A DNA stretch of 51,265 bases, taken from the NCBI RefSeq assembly GCF_023227905.1, contig NZ_JALOCF010000031.1, positions 1 to 51,265 on the forward strand. Reading direction: 5' to 3'. Positions 24,728-32,691 of the stretch are shown here, piece by piece. Each line of letters starts with the position of its first letter. The stretch's first letter is position 1. This stretch comes from Methylobacter sp. (GTDB lineage: Bacteria > Pseudomonadota > Gammaproteobacteria > Methylococcales > Methylomonadaceae). The notes under the pieces were generated by a model, which ran no database searches, was not told the origin of the DNA, and saw only the letters and a list, made by a program, of their open reading frames with translations. The translations under genes and the position numbers were made by a program.

Positions 24728-24904
24728 ATGCTGAGACAACTAACACATGACGCTTGGAGCTTGTATTTAACAATCTTAAAACTTAGGCAGTACGCTCCGG
24801 ACTTTTTAACCAATGGCATGGATAAGCAGTATAAATTAGCAGAACGTGCCTATCGCAGATACGAGCGCCGGAGGGATGCTTGGGAGCGTTCCGGTTTTGC
24901 TTGA
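24728..24904 (+). CDS. Small hypothetical protein (58 aa)
   Basis: A short open frame starting at ATG 24728 with GAGGTG 5 bases upstream, a strong ribosome-binding site. The product begins MLRQLTHDAWSLYLTILKL and ends in a basic, Arg/Tyr-rich helix (AERAYRRYERRRDAWERSG). I do not recognise the family. It stands alone in a 1.6-kb stretch between treZ and an IS630 remnant; the remainder of 24273-25916 shows no convincing gene. Confidence 0.45.
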   Translation: MLRQLTHDAWSLYLTILKLRQYAPDFLTNGMDKQYKLAERAYRRYERRRDAWERSGFA

Positions 24905-25576
24905 GTCATTTGCAATGGGTTTGGTACTTTCTGAGCAGGACGCTAGCGAATATTGAAGTCCCCGACACATCAGCATAAGTAACGGCACCTATATCGCACT
25001 TGTAAGCCTGCGGCATAGAATATGCTTTCTAAATCGCCAAGTTCGGTTACATAAAGCACAACTTGGCGGCTAAAGCTCAGATACAGCAACAAGCCTGAGC
25101 TTTTGCTCGGGAAGAGCAAAATTTTCGTATAACTTTTCAAACTAAAGAACAATTTATGTTGGGCAATTTTAAAATATCACTAGCGTCTTATCTCAAAGCT
25201 TTCCGTCAAGCAAAGTTTCCTTCAACAACACCTAGACCGGAAAAGCCAGTCGTGCAGCCCCTGAAAGGATATTATTACTCATCCCCCGGAATTATAAAAT
25301 CAGTCCAAATATCCTAAACTACCTGACAGGAACCGAGTAGTTACAGAAGCGCGCTTGTCGGCCTGAGCCAACCTAATATGGGGGCTTAGCCGACTACGTT
25401 GGAGTCTCGGATTAATTTTCCAATGGCCGGACTTCAATCTCATATTTGCGTTTATTTCGGATTAAAGTTTCATTAAACCACTGTATTTCGTACGAAATTA
25501 CGCTTCAATACTTATTAACTCATCCTTCGTAACGGGCTACACTTCGATCCGCATAAGATAAAATCTGTCGAGTGCA

Positions 25577-25627
25577 GCCGGAATAAAGCCATGCTCCGAA
25601 CACGTTCCCAGCGGGCTTTATTCCGGC
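25577..25627. repeat. Inverted repeat of the GCCGGAATAA-GCC family
   Basis: GCCGGAATAAAGCC (25577-25590) and GGCTTTATTCCGGC (25614-25627) are perfect inverted copies with a 23-base loop. The arm motif is shared with the nested repeat at 11391-11507. Confidence 0.65.
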
Positions 25628-25916
25628 GACAAGTAATCTCTGCTTTTGGTCAATAGTAATAAATGATTTCAGACGCGTTTATATTGAAATAGCAGTTCTG
25701 CTCAGGGCCATTAACCAGTCACCCTCTTATTGAAGCCCATAAAGGAGCTTTAATTTTCAATAGCAAACTCGGAAAAGGCAGAACGTGTTGTTTTTTCTCT
25801 ACCGATTCAGATCGACGGAGAAAATGAGTGTTAACAACCTAGTCAGTCATGCTCAAACGACGCGATGAAGTGACGTATGGGTATGAGCATTGACTTTCAC
25901 TCAGCGAGGTTCAGTC

Positions 25917-26417
25917 ATGATAGCCAAATATAAAGTCAATTTGACCGACGAAGAAAAATGTCAGTTGGAAGCCTTGGTCCATAAAGGCAAAAGCGCGGCC
26001 CGTAGCCAAACGCGAGCCCGCATTCTATTAAAAGCAGCGGCCGGTGTTCACGATAAAGACATTATCCAGGCACTGGACGTGTCTCCTTCCATGGTGGCAA
26101 AAATCCGGCAACGATGCGCGGAAGAAGGCCCGGAAGCGGCACTGAAAGATCGTGATCGTCCCGGACAAGCCCCAAAGCTAACGGAAGAACAAGTCGCCCA
26201 CATCATTGCCATCGCCTGCAGCGAAGCGCCGGAAGGACACGCGCACTGGACATTGCGGCTGCTGGCAAGCAAAGTGGTGGAACTGGACTATGCACCCTCC
26301 TGTAGCCATGAAATGATACGTCAGCTTTTAAAAAAACATTCCGAAACCCTGGCAGAAGCAGGCATGTTGTATTCCAGAAACCAGTACGGAGTGCGCGGCA
26401 TCTATAAACGTACCTGA
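25917..26417 (+). pseudogene. IS630-family transposase, N-terminal half only
   Basis: The 166-residue product starts at ATG 25917. It contains the IS630 N-terminal helix-turn-helix pair (EEKCQLEALVHKGKSAARSQTRARILLKAA, abbreviated here; and KDIIQALDVSPSMVAKIRQRC), then RPGQAPKLTEEQ and a region with HWTLRLLASKVVELDYA...MIRQLLKKH that normally leads into the DDE catalytic domain. The frame stops soon after and no DDE part follows in any frame by eye, so it is a decayed or truncated insertion sequence. A frameshifted two-ORF transposase is excluded because the second part is missing. It lies in a gene-poor, repeat-rich stretch. Confidence 0.8.
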
Positions 26418-26527
26418 TCATTACGAAGAACTCTAAAATCCGGCGCATCCATTGCGGATTTCGACGAAATCCCCGACAGCTGATTGCTGAAGTGCCCATG
26501 CTGCCGATTCCTGAGCAATGTTTCAAC

Positions 26528-26556
26528 ACAGACAGGGCGGAAATAGCCCTGTCTGT
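26528..26556. terminator. Hairpin between the transposase remnant and the membrane-protein gene
   Basis: ACAGACAGGGC (26528-26538) pairs perfectly with GCCCTGTCTGT (26546-26556) around a 7-base loop. It sits 10 bases past the stop of the minus-strand gene at 26567-26956. There is no strong T-tract on either strand, so termination is likely but not certain. Confidence 0.5.
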
Positions 26557-26566
26557 TCAAAATCAG

Positions 26567-26956
26567 CTATACAGCATAATCCAATAAGCTAATGCAAACC
26601 CAGCCAAAGCCTATTGTTGTGATAATAAAACTGATAGCCGAGTAGACTTTCCAGACTGTCTTTTCCCAAAAAGCAGGATCAAACGCCGCAACGACAAACA
26701 CGCAAGGATTAGTAATGCCGCCAATCACCACCAGCCAGCAAGCCGTAACCGATAAAGGCACTTTAACGGCATAAAACCCCAGACAAAACAAAGCCATTAA
26801 CGCAAAGTCGATATGCGCCCTGATCAGGGTTTTGTAATCGGCAAGGAATTCGCCATCAATGCCTTTGACAGGAAACCATCTTGCAAAAGTCATCAGCCAC
26901 GCTGAAACCAACACAGCAAAAATCATCAACACAGCGCCAATTAATAATATTTCCAT
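26567..26956 (-). CDS. Small four-helix integral membrane protein
   Basis: A 129-residue protein with four hydrophobic segments (about residues 3-25, 47-66, 70-92, 105-126). A charged loop, ARWFPVKGIDGEFLADYKTLIRAHID, carries a conserved-looking His in the second half. I do not recognise a characterised family. It is divergent from the TetR-family regulator at 27069, and the 112 bases between them contain two palindromes, so it is probably a direct target of that repressor. Confidence 0.75.
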   Translation of the reverse strand: MEILLIGAVLMIFAVLVSAWLMTFARWFPVKGIDGEFLADYKTLIRAHIDFALMALFCLGFYAVKVPLSVTACWLVVIGGITNPCVFVVAAFDPAFWEKTVWKVYSAISFIITTIGFGWVCISLLDYAV

Positions 26957-26986
26957 CGAATTATCTCATTTGTTATTTTATAAAAA

Positions 26987-27037
26987 ATATACTGACTGCT
27001 CGGTATATTGACATCAAAGTATACCGACCGGTATAGT
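26987..27037. promoter_or_regulatory. Twin palindromic operators for the divergent TetR regulator
   Basis: Two related dyads: 26987-27008 (ATATACTGACTG...CGGTATAT) and 27019-27037 (GTATACCGACCGGTATAGT). The shared core is TATAC[T/C]GAC[T/C]G...CGGTATA. They lie between the membrane-protein gene and the TetR gene, where a TetR dimer pair could control both promoters. Confidence 0.65.
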
Positions 27038-27068
27038 GACAATCAACCTGTTTTCTACGCCCTTCCCT

Positions 27069-27677
27069 ATGTCGCTAACTCTTCAAGAAAAAATCCTGCA
27101 AGCCGCATCAGAGCTGTTTTATAGCCAAGGCATCCGGGCGACCGGCGTCGATGCGATTGCCAAAGCGGCGAACACCACCAAAATGAGCCTGTACAAATAC
27201 TTCCCTTCCAAGGACGATTTGGTGCTTGCCTTTCTGCGCAAGCGCGATGAGGATTTCCGGGTCTGGTTTGCCGACCAGGTTAACGGCAGGGCCGACACGC
27301 CCAAGGCTAAGTTACTGGCGGTTTTCGACGTGATTGGCGAATGGATGGCTATTCCCGAATTTCGAGGTTGCGCTTTTATTAATGCCGCCGCCGAATTTTC
27401 GCTGGATGGCAACCCTGTGCATCAGGTGTCTGCCGAGTTTTATGAGCATTTTAGAAGCTATATTGCCGATCTGGCCGAACAATCCGGCTCAAGATCGCCG
27501 AAAACTCTGGCGCTGCAATTAAGCCTGCTGATCGAAGGCGCGATCGTTTCGGAACAGATGAAGCGCCATTCAGGCTCCGCCGAGCAAGCCAAGCAGGCCG
27601 CAATTATTCTTATCGAAAATAGCTTGAGAGATATTTCCTATACATCATCAACCCATAACTCCGGAGAGAAACAATGA
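27069..27677 (+). CDS. TetR/AcrR-family transcriptional regulator
   Basis: From the ATG at 27069 the product is 202 residues. The N-terminal helix-turn-helix is typical: KILQAASELFYSQGIRATGVDAIAKAANTTKMSLYKYFPSKDDLV in substance, with recognition helix TTKMSLYKYF near residue 45. The C-terminal ligand domain has EFRGCAFINAAAEF, common in this subgroup. A GTG start at 27036 would begin inside the operator dyad and is rejected. It likely represses itself, the oxidase-like gene overlapping its 3' end (ATGA at 27674-27677) and the divergent membrane-protein gene. The inducer is unknown. Confidence 0.88.
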   Translation: MSLTLQEKILQAASELFYSQGIRATGVDAIAKAANTTKMSLYKYFPSKDDLVLAFLRKRDEDFRVWFADQVNGRADTPKAKLLAVFDVIGEWMAIPEFRGCAFINAAAEFSLDGNPVHQVSAEFYEHFRSYIADLAEQSGSRSPKTLALQLSLLIEGAIVSEQMKRHSGSAEQAKQAAIILIENSLRDISYTSSTHNSGEKQ

Positions 27678-28306
27678 GCGAATTTTTCCATGAAGGCAGC
27701 CGACAGCTGCAAGACCGTTTCGAGACCAGGCCGATGGCCGACCGTCTCGTCGAAGCCATAATCAACAACCAAATCAGCCCGGAAGACAAGGCGTTTATCG
27801 AAGAACAGAACATGTTTTTCTTCGCGACCGTCGATCGTGAAGGACGCCCGAGCTGTTCCTACAAAGGCGGCAGCGTCGGCTTGGTCAAGGTTATCGACGA
27901 ACAGACCCTGGCTTTTCCGCTGTACGACGGCAGCGGCATGTATCTGTCGGCCGGCAATGTGCTGGTTAACGAGCAGGTCAGCCTGTTGTTCGTCGATTTT
28001 CAGCGCCAAGCCCGCCTGCGTTTCAACGGCAGCGCTTTTATACAGGACGATGATCCTTTGCAAAATCACTGGCCCGAAGCCCAAATGGTGTTGCGGATAA
28101 AATTGCGCGAAATGTTCCCCAACTGTCCGCGTTATATCCACAAAATGACGTTGGTCGAAGAATCGGCATTCGTTCCCAAGGAGCATTGCGAAACGCCGGT
28201 GCCTGCCTGGAAACGCCTGGAAGCCGTCGCAGACGTATTGCCGCCGCGCGACGCGCATCTGGCCGGTAACGAGCAGGATGCTGCCGCTGCTTTAAACCGC
28301 AATTAG
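27674..28306 (+). CDS. Pyridoxamine 5'-phosphate oxidase-family FMN-binding protein
   Basis: A 210-residue protein with the split-barrel flavin-binding fold: FFFATVDREGRPSCSYKGGSVGLVKVIDEQ near residues 48-77, then the loop LSAGNVLVNEQVSLLFVDF. Such proteins bind FMN or F420-like cofactors and act as oxidases or reductases; PdxH itself differs and is not suggested. It overlaps the TetR gene by ATGA, so the two are translationally coupled and it is probably the main enzyme of this small stress-response unit. Length is typical of this pyridoxamine-oxidase-like subgroup. Confidence 0.85.
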   Translation: MSEFFHEGSRQLQDRFETRPMADRLVEAIINNQISPEDKAFIEEQNMFFFATVDREGRPSCSYKGGSVGLVKVIDEQTLAFPLYDGSGMYLSAGNVLVNEQVSLLFVDFQRQARLRFNGSAFIQDDDPLQNHWPEAQMVLRIKLREMFPNCPRYIHKMTLVEESAFVPKEHCETPVPAWKRLEAVADVLPPRDAHLAGNEQDAAAALNRN

Positions 28307-28334
28307 GTTGAAACATTAAAAAACGGCTAAAAAT

Positions 28335-28392
28335 AACAGTCTTGGAGACGCTTTAATCGTTTCTGATTCCGGTTTGTTCCATCAAGACTGTT
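28335..28392. repeat. Inverted repeat between convergent genes
   Basis: AACAGTCTTG (28335-28344) pairs with CAAGACTGTT (28383-28392) across a 38-base loop. It lies between the convergent oxidase-like gene and the lipoprotein gene and may serve as a bidirectional terminator. Confidence 0.4.
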
Positions 28393-28424
28393 TGTAGCCG
28401 CCTAAATTGCCATGATTTGAAGTG

Positions 28425-28763
28425 TTACATCTGGCGATGCATTCTTGCCATTTCCAGATTTTCCTCGGCGGCTTTTTCGTAGACGTCAACCAGCCTTTCA
28501 CAATGCGCTTTAAAGTCCTGCGCCTGCTTACCGTAGCGATAGCTTTTTGATTGATAGTGACTAAACAGTTTCTTGTGTTCCTCCGCTTTAGCCCGCATTT
28601 CTCCCGCCACTTCCTCATAGTGTTTCGCCAATGCCTCATGATCTGCCTTGGTTTCCGCATTTTGCACGGCCATATCCATATTCATCGGATGCGGGTCCAT
28701 TTCGGCGCATGCGGACACTAACCCAAAAATTAAAAGCAAGGTAAGCAGTAATTTTGTTTTCAT
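28425..28763 (-). CDS. Small periplasmic lipoprotein downstream of the Cus operon
   Basis: A 112-residue protein with a lipoprotein signal: hydrophobic residues 5-16 and lipobox LVSAC with Cys19. The mature part starts AEMDPHPMNMDMAV, a Met/His-rich stretch that could bind Cu(I)/Ag(I), and continues as a charged, mostly helical coiled-coil-like segment (HYEEVAGEMRAKAEEHKKLF) with one further Cys. I do not recognise a named family. It is on the same strand as cusCBA but 600 bases beyond its end, with repeat DNA between, so a shared transcript is uncertain. A metal-related role is inference from position and composition. Confidence 0.75.
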   Translation of the reverse strand: MKTKLLLTLLLIFGLVSACAEMDPHPMNMDMAVQNAETKADHEALAKHYEEVAGEMRAKAEEHKKLFSHYQSKSYRYGKQAQDFKAHCERLVDVYEKAAEENLEMARMHRQM

Positions 28764-29109
28764 GAGCTTATTCCCAAGTAGTTAAAACATTTAAGACATT
28801 ATTTTTCAGTTAGTTAACTAAAAGATCAATAGGCATTGCTACCTATCAGGTTATTTAACTGAAGGCCTTATCACTAAAAACCAAACATTTTTGGGATTTA
28901 TAACTCAGGGATTGGTAAACACCGGCCCCAACCAGCGATTTATTAACTCACGAACAGTACCATTTATATCCAATCAATAACTTAAACATTGTTTTTCACC
29001 CTTCATTCAATTTTACTTGCACAATGTGTATTAACATCTGATGTTACGCAGTTGTTCGGATTTAGACTGCATTAGCCTTTTGATTATTAAAGTGTCGCTA
29101 CCGCGACGA

Positions 29110-29350
29110 TTATTTGAATCGGGTTCTCGCACCCGAGGGCGAGATACTTTTCTTTGCTCCGCCAAAGAAAAGTATCCAAAAGAAAGGCGGCCCGGTTGCC
29201 GCTTGTGTCCTGCGCTCCTCGCTTTTGCCGAGGGTCGGCAGAAGGGGCTCCTGCCCCTCTGCCAACGTGCGGCCTCCCTGCCGCACCCCTAACGGGCTAT
29301 TCCCGGCAAAAGCTCCGGTGCTCGGCGCGGCATACGGGGCAAAAAAAAAC
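29110..29350. repeat. About 240-bp dispersed repeat rich in hairpins
   Basis: It begins with GGGTTCTCGCACCCG, then ATACTTTTCTTTG (29144-29156) mirrored perfectly at 29163-29175 around a 6-base loop, followed by a GC-rich part with GGCAGAAGGGGC...GCCCCTCTGCC. The motif (…TTTTCTTTG…CAAAGAAAAGTA…AAAAGAAAGGCGG) is one I recognise as recurrent in many proteobacterial genomes. Open frames across it on both strands are repeat translations. The rest of 28764-29364 shows no gene. Confidence 0.7.
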
Positions 29351-29364
29351 ATCCGTGCGTAACA

Positions 29365-32300
29365 TCAGTTAACATCTTGCTTTCGCTGTTCTTGAAACTG
29401 CAAAACCAGACTGTAGATGACCGGAAATACCAAAAGGCTCAATATCAACACAGTCAGCATGCCGCCCAACGCCGGGGCGGCGATGCGTTGGGTGACATCA
29501 GCCCCGGCGCCGGTGGCCCACATAATCGGAATCAAGCCGACGATATTGGCCAGCGAGGTAATCGCGACAGGCCGCACGCGCAAAGCTGTGGCGGCCTCGG
29601 TGGCGGCCCTGATTTCTGCGCCGGTCAAGAGCGCCTGTTTTTGCTGCCGCAGTTTATCAATTTCAATATCGATAAAACTCAACACCATAACGCCGGTTTC
29701 GGCCGCCGTACCGGCGAGCGCGATAAAGCCGACATAGACGCCAATCGACAGATTGAAGCCGAGCCAGTACACCAGCCAAATGCCGCCGATCAAGCTAAAC
29801 GGGATGGCCAGCATGACAATGGCCGGTTCGGTGATATTGCGAAACGTGCTATACAACAACACAAAAATCAGCAGCAAGGTCAGCGGCAGAACCATTTGCA
29901 AGCGCTCTGCCGCGCGTTCCATATACTCAAACTGGCCTGACCAGGTGACGGCATAACCGGCGGGAATGGTGACGCGCTCCGCCAGTTTTTGTTTCGCCAG
30001 CGTAACAAAGCCGCCGATATCCGAGGTCTTGATATCGACATAGACCCAGGCATTGGGGCTGGCGTCTTCGGTTTTAATCACGTCCGTACCACGGGTAAAA
30101 TTAATGTCGGCGACCAGCGTCAACGGTACCTGATTACCGGTCGGCGTGGGGATTAACACGCGCCGTAACGCCTCCAGGTTGTCGCGCATATCGCGCGGAT
30201 AACGCAGGTTGACCGGATAACGCTCCCGCCCTTCAACAGTTTCGGTGATATTCATGCCGCCGATTGCGCTTTGAATAACATCCTGCACATCGCCGGTGGT
30301 CAAGCCGTAACGCGCCGCCGCTTCCCGGTTAATGTCAAAATCCAGGAAATAGCCGCCGACGGCCCGGTCCGCATAGGCCGACAGCGTTTCCGGCAGGGTT
30401 TTCATGGACTGCTCGATTTGCAGCGCCAGAGACTGCAAGACTTTCAGGTCGGGGCCGGAAACCTTGATGCCGACCGGCGTTTTGATGCCGGTAGACAGCA
30501 TATCGATGCGGTTTTTGATCGGCATGGTCCAGGTATTGGCCAAGCCTGGAAAACGAACGGCCCTGTCCATTTCATCCATCAGTTGCCGGGTGGTTTTGTC
30601 CGGATCAGGCCACTGCGCTTGCGGCTTTAGCTGTACGGTGGTTTCCACCATCATCAGCGGAGCCGCGTCGGTTGCCGTTTCCGCCCTGCCGATCTTGCCG
30701 AACACCTGCTGCACTTCAGGAAATGTTTTCAAAATCTTGTCGGTCTGTTGCAAGAGTTCCTTGGCTTTGGTGATTGAAATGCCCGGAAACGTGGTCGGCA
30801 TATATAAAAGATCGCCTTCATACAGCGGCGGCATGAATTCGCTGCCAATATTGGACAATGGATATAGTGTTGACGCCATTAACAGCGCAGCCAGTATTAT
30901 CGTCATCGCCCGCCAGCGCATCGCCAGCCTTAAAACGGGCGCGTGAAGAAAATGCAAAAAGCGGTTGATCGGATTTTTGTGTTCGGGAATGATCTTGCCG
31001 CGGATAAAGTACCCCATCAACACCGGCACCAGCGTGACAGTCAATATTGCAGCCGCCGCCATTGCGTAGGATTTGGTAAACGCCAGCGGACTGAACAGGC
31101 GGCCTTCTTGCGCCTGCATGGTGATGATCGGCAGGAAAGAAACGGTAATGACCAGCAGCGAAAAAAACAGGCCGGGACCCACTTCCCTGGACGCGTTGCC
31201 AATGGCTTGCCAGCGTTCTTTTGCAGTTAGCTCCACGGAAGCTCCTTCTCCCTCAGGGAGAAGGTTGGGATGAGGGGCGTTAAACAAGCTTTTTCCCTTA
31301 TTTGAATTTTCCCTCGGCAACTGCTCCCTGCGTTGCTCTACCTCCTGCATCCTTGCAGTCGTCACCCAACCCTCTCCCTCTGGAGAGGGCTCTAAGCTGT
31401 CTAGGACGCTCTTGCGCTTTTTCTCAATAGCCTCAGCCAAATGCTTATGGGCATTTTCAACCATCACCACCGCCCCGTCGACCATATCGCCTATCGCCAG
31501 CGCAATGCCGCCCAGCGACATGATATTGGCGTTGATGCCCTGCCATTTCATGACAATAAAAGCCATTAAAACACCCAGCGGCAAGGTGATGATAATCACC
31601 AACGACGAGCGCAAATGCAGCAGAAACAAGGCGACCAGGGCGCAGACAATGACCAGTTCCTGGATCAGCGCGGAATTGAGCGTGTCGACGGCGCGTTCGA
31701 TCAAGCTGCCCCGGTCGTAAACGGTGACGATCTCCACCCCTTCCGGCAAACCTTTTTTTAGTTCATCCAGCTTTTTCCGCACATCCTTGATAGTCTGCTG
31801 GGCATTTTCGCCAAAGCGCATGATTACTACGCCGCCTGCCACTTCGCCTTCGCCATTCAGTTCGGTCACGCCCCGGCGCAGTTCCGGGCCGATCTGGATA
31901 TGGGCGACATCCTGCAAGCGTATCGGTGTGCCGTTGACATCGACGCCGACCGGGATGGTTTTCAGGTCGGCGACGGATTTGATATAGCCCAGGCCCCTGA
32001 CCATATATTCGGTTTCGCCCATTTCGAACAAACGGCCGCCGACATCGTTATTGGATCGTTTGATCGCGTTGATAACGGTAGACAAGGGAATCTGGTACGC
32101 CTGCAACACATTAGGATCGACCTCCACCTGGTATTGCTTGACGTAGCCGCCCATGGAAGCGACTTCGGACACCCCGGAAACGGTTTGCAGCGGATAGCGC
32201 AAATACCAGTCCTGAATCGAGCGCAGCTGCGCCAGATCGTGCTTGCCGCTTTTGTCCACCAGCGCATATTCGTAAATCCAGCCTACGCCGGTGGCGTCTG

Positions 32301-32691
32301 GGCCTAAGGTCGGCGTGATGCCTTGCGGCAACCGGCCTTTTACATAATTGAGATATTCCAGCACCCGCGACCTGGCCCAGTAGATATCGGTGCCGTCTTC
32401 AAAAATGACATAGACGAACGACAGGCCGAAGAAAGAATAGCCGCGCACCACTTTGGCATGAGGCACGGCCAGCATCGCGGTGGTTAACGGATAGGTGACC
32501 TGGTCTTCGACAACCTGCGGCGACTGGTCCGCATAATCGGTGAACACGATGACCTGCACATCGGACAAATCCGGTATCGCATCCAGCGGCATGGTTTTAA
32601 AGGACCAAAACCCGGCTACAGCAATAATAATAGCGCCCAGCAGCACCATGAAACGGTCTTTCAATGAACTGTCGATGATCGCGCTAATCAT
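29365..32691 (-). CDS. cusA: CusA-type copper/silver RND efflux pump with an in-frame repeat insertion
   Basis: An 1108-residue heavy-metal RND pump, about 60 residues longer than the usual 1045-1050. The transmembrane relay segment GDMVDGAVVMVENAHK and the three methionines of the Cu(I)/Ag(I) path are present, in LLYMPTTFPG, PLMMVETTV and IDMLSTGIKTP (compare E. coli CusA Met573, Met623, Met672 from memory). The extra length is encoded by a 151-bp dispersed repeat (31241-31391), adding a peptide PSPEGEGWV...PHPNLLPEGEGA at about residues 434-484, in a cytoplasmic loop between membrane helices. The frame is kept. It overlaps the adaptor gene by 8 bases. It exports monovalent copper/silver from the periplasm or cytoplasm. 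Confidence 0.92.
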   Translation of the reverse strand: MISAIIDSSLKDRFMVLLGAIIIAVAGFWSFKTMPLDAIPDLSDVQVIVFTDYADQSPQVVEDQVTYPLTTAMLAVPHAKVVRGYSFFGLSFVYVIFEDGTDIYWARSRVLEYLNYVKGRLPQGITPTLGPDATGVGWIYEYALVDKSGKHDLAQLRSIQDWYLRYPLQTVSGVSEVASMGGYVKQYQVEVDPNVLQAYQIPLSTVINAIKRSNNDVGGRLFEMGETEYMVRGLGYIKSVADLKTIPVGVDVNGTPIRLQDVAHIQIGPELRRGVTELNGEGEVAGGVVIMRFGENAQQTIKDVRKKLDELKKGLPEGVEIVTVYDRGSLIERAVDTLNSALIQELVIVCALVALFLLHLRSSLVIIITLPLGVLMAFIVMKWQGINANIMSLGGIALAIGDMVDGAVVMVENAHKHLAEAIEKKRKSVLDSLEPSPEGEGWVTTARMQEVEQRREQLPRENSNKGKSLFNAPHPNLLPEGEGASVELTAKERWQAIGNASREVGPGLFFSLLVITVSFLPIITMQAQEGRLFSPLAFTKSYAMAAAAILTVTLVPVLMGYFIRGKIIPEHKNPINRFLHFLHAPVLRLAMRWRAMTIILAALLMASTLYPLSNIGSEFMPPLYEGDLLYMPTTFPGISITKAKELLQQTDKILKTFPEVQQVFGKIGRAETATDAAPLMMVETTVQLKPQAQWPDPDKTTRQLMDEMDRAVRFPGLANTWTMPIKNRIDMLSTGIKTPVGIKVSGPDLKVLQSLALQIEQSMKTLPETLSAYADRAVGGYFLDFDINREAAARYGLTTGDVQDVIQSAIGGMNITETVEGRERYPVNLRYPRDMRDNLEALRRVLIPTPTGNQVPLTLVADINFTRGTDVIKTEDASPNAWVYVDIKTSDIGGFVTLAKQKLAERVTIPAGYAVTWSGQFEYMERAAERLQMVLPLTLLLIFVLLYSTFRNITEPAIVMLAIPFSLIGGIWLVYWLGFNLSIGVYVGFIALAGTAAETGVMVLSFIDIEIDKLRQQKQALLTGAEIRAATEAATALRVRPVAITSLANIVGLIPIMWATGAGADVTQRIAAPALGGMLTVLILSLLVFPVIYSLVLQFQEQRKQDVN
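31241..31391. repeat. 151-bp dispersed palindromic element, copy B (inside the cusA coding sequence)
   Basis: Same length as copy A at 12466-12616 and about 141 of 151 bases identical by eye. The last 75 bases are identical. The terminal hairpin CCTTCTCCCT-C-AGGGAGAAGG (31244-31264) is conserved, with the one centre base changed. In the cusA direction it is read in the frame that lacks stop codons. Confidence 0.85.

Noticed and set aside
24970..25152. 60-codon minus-strand frame
   Set aside because: No ribosome-binding site; composition looks random.
27638..28258. 206-codon open frame antisense to the oxidase-like gene
   Set aside because: Shadow of the real gene, which has a clear flavin-binding domain and is coupled to tetR.
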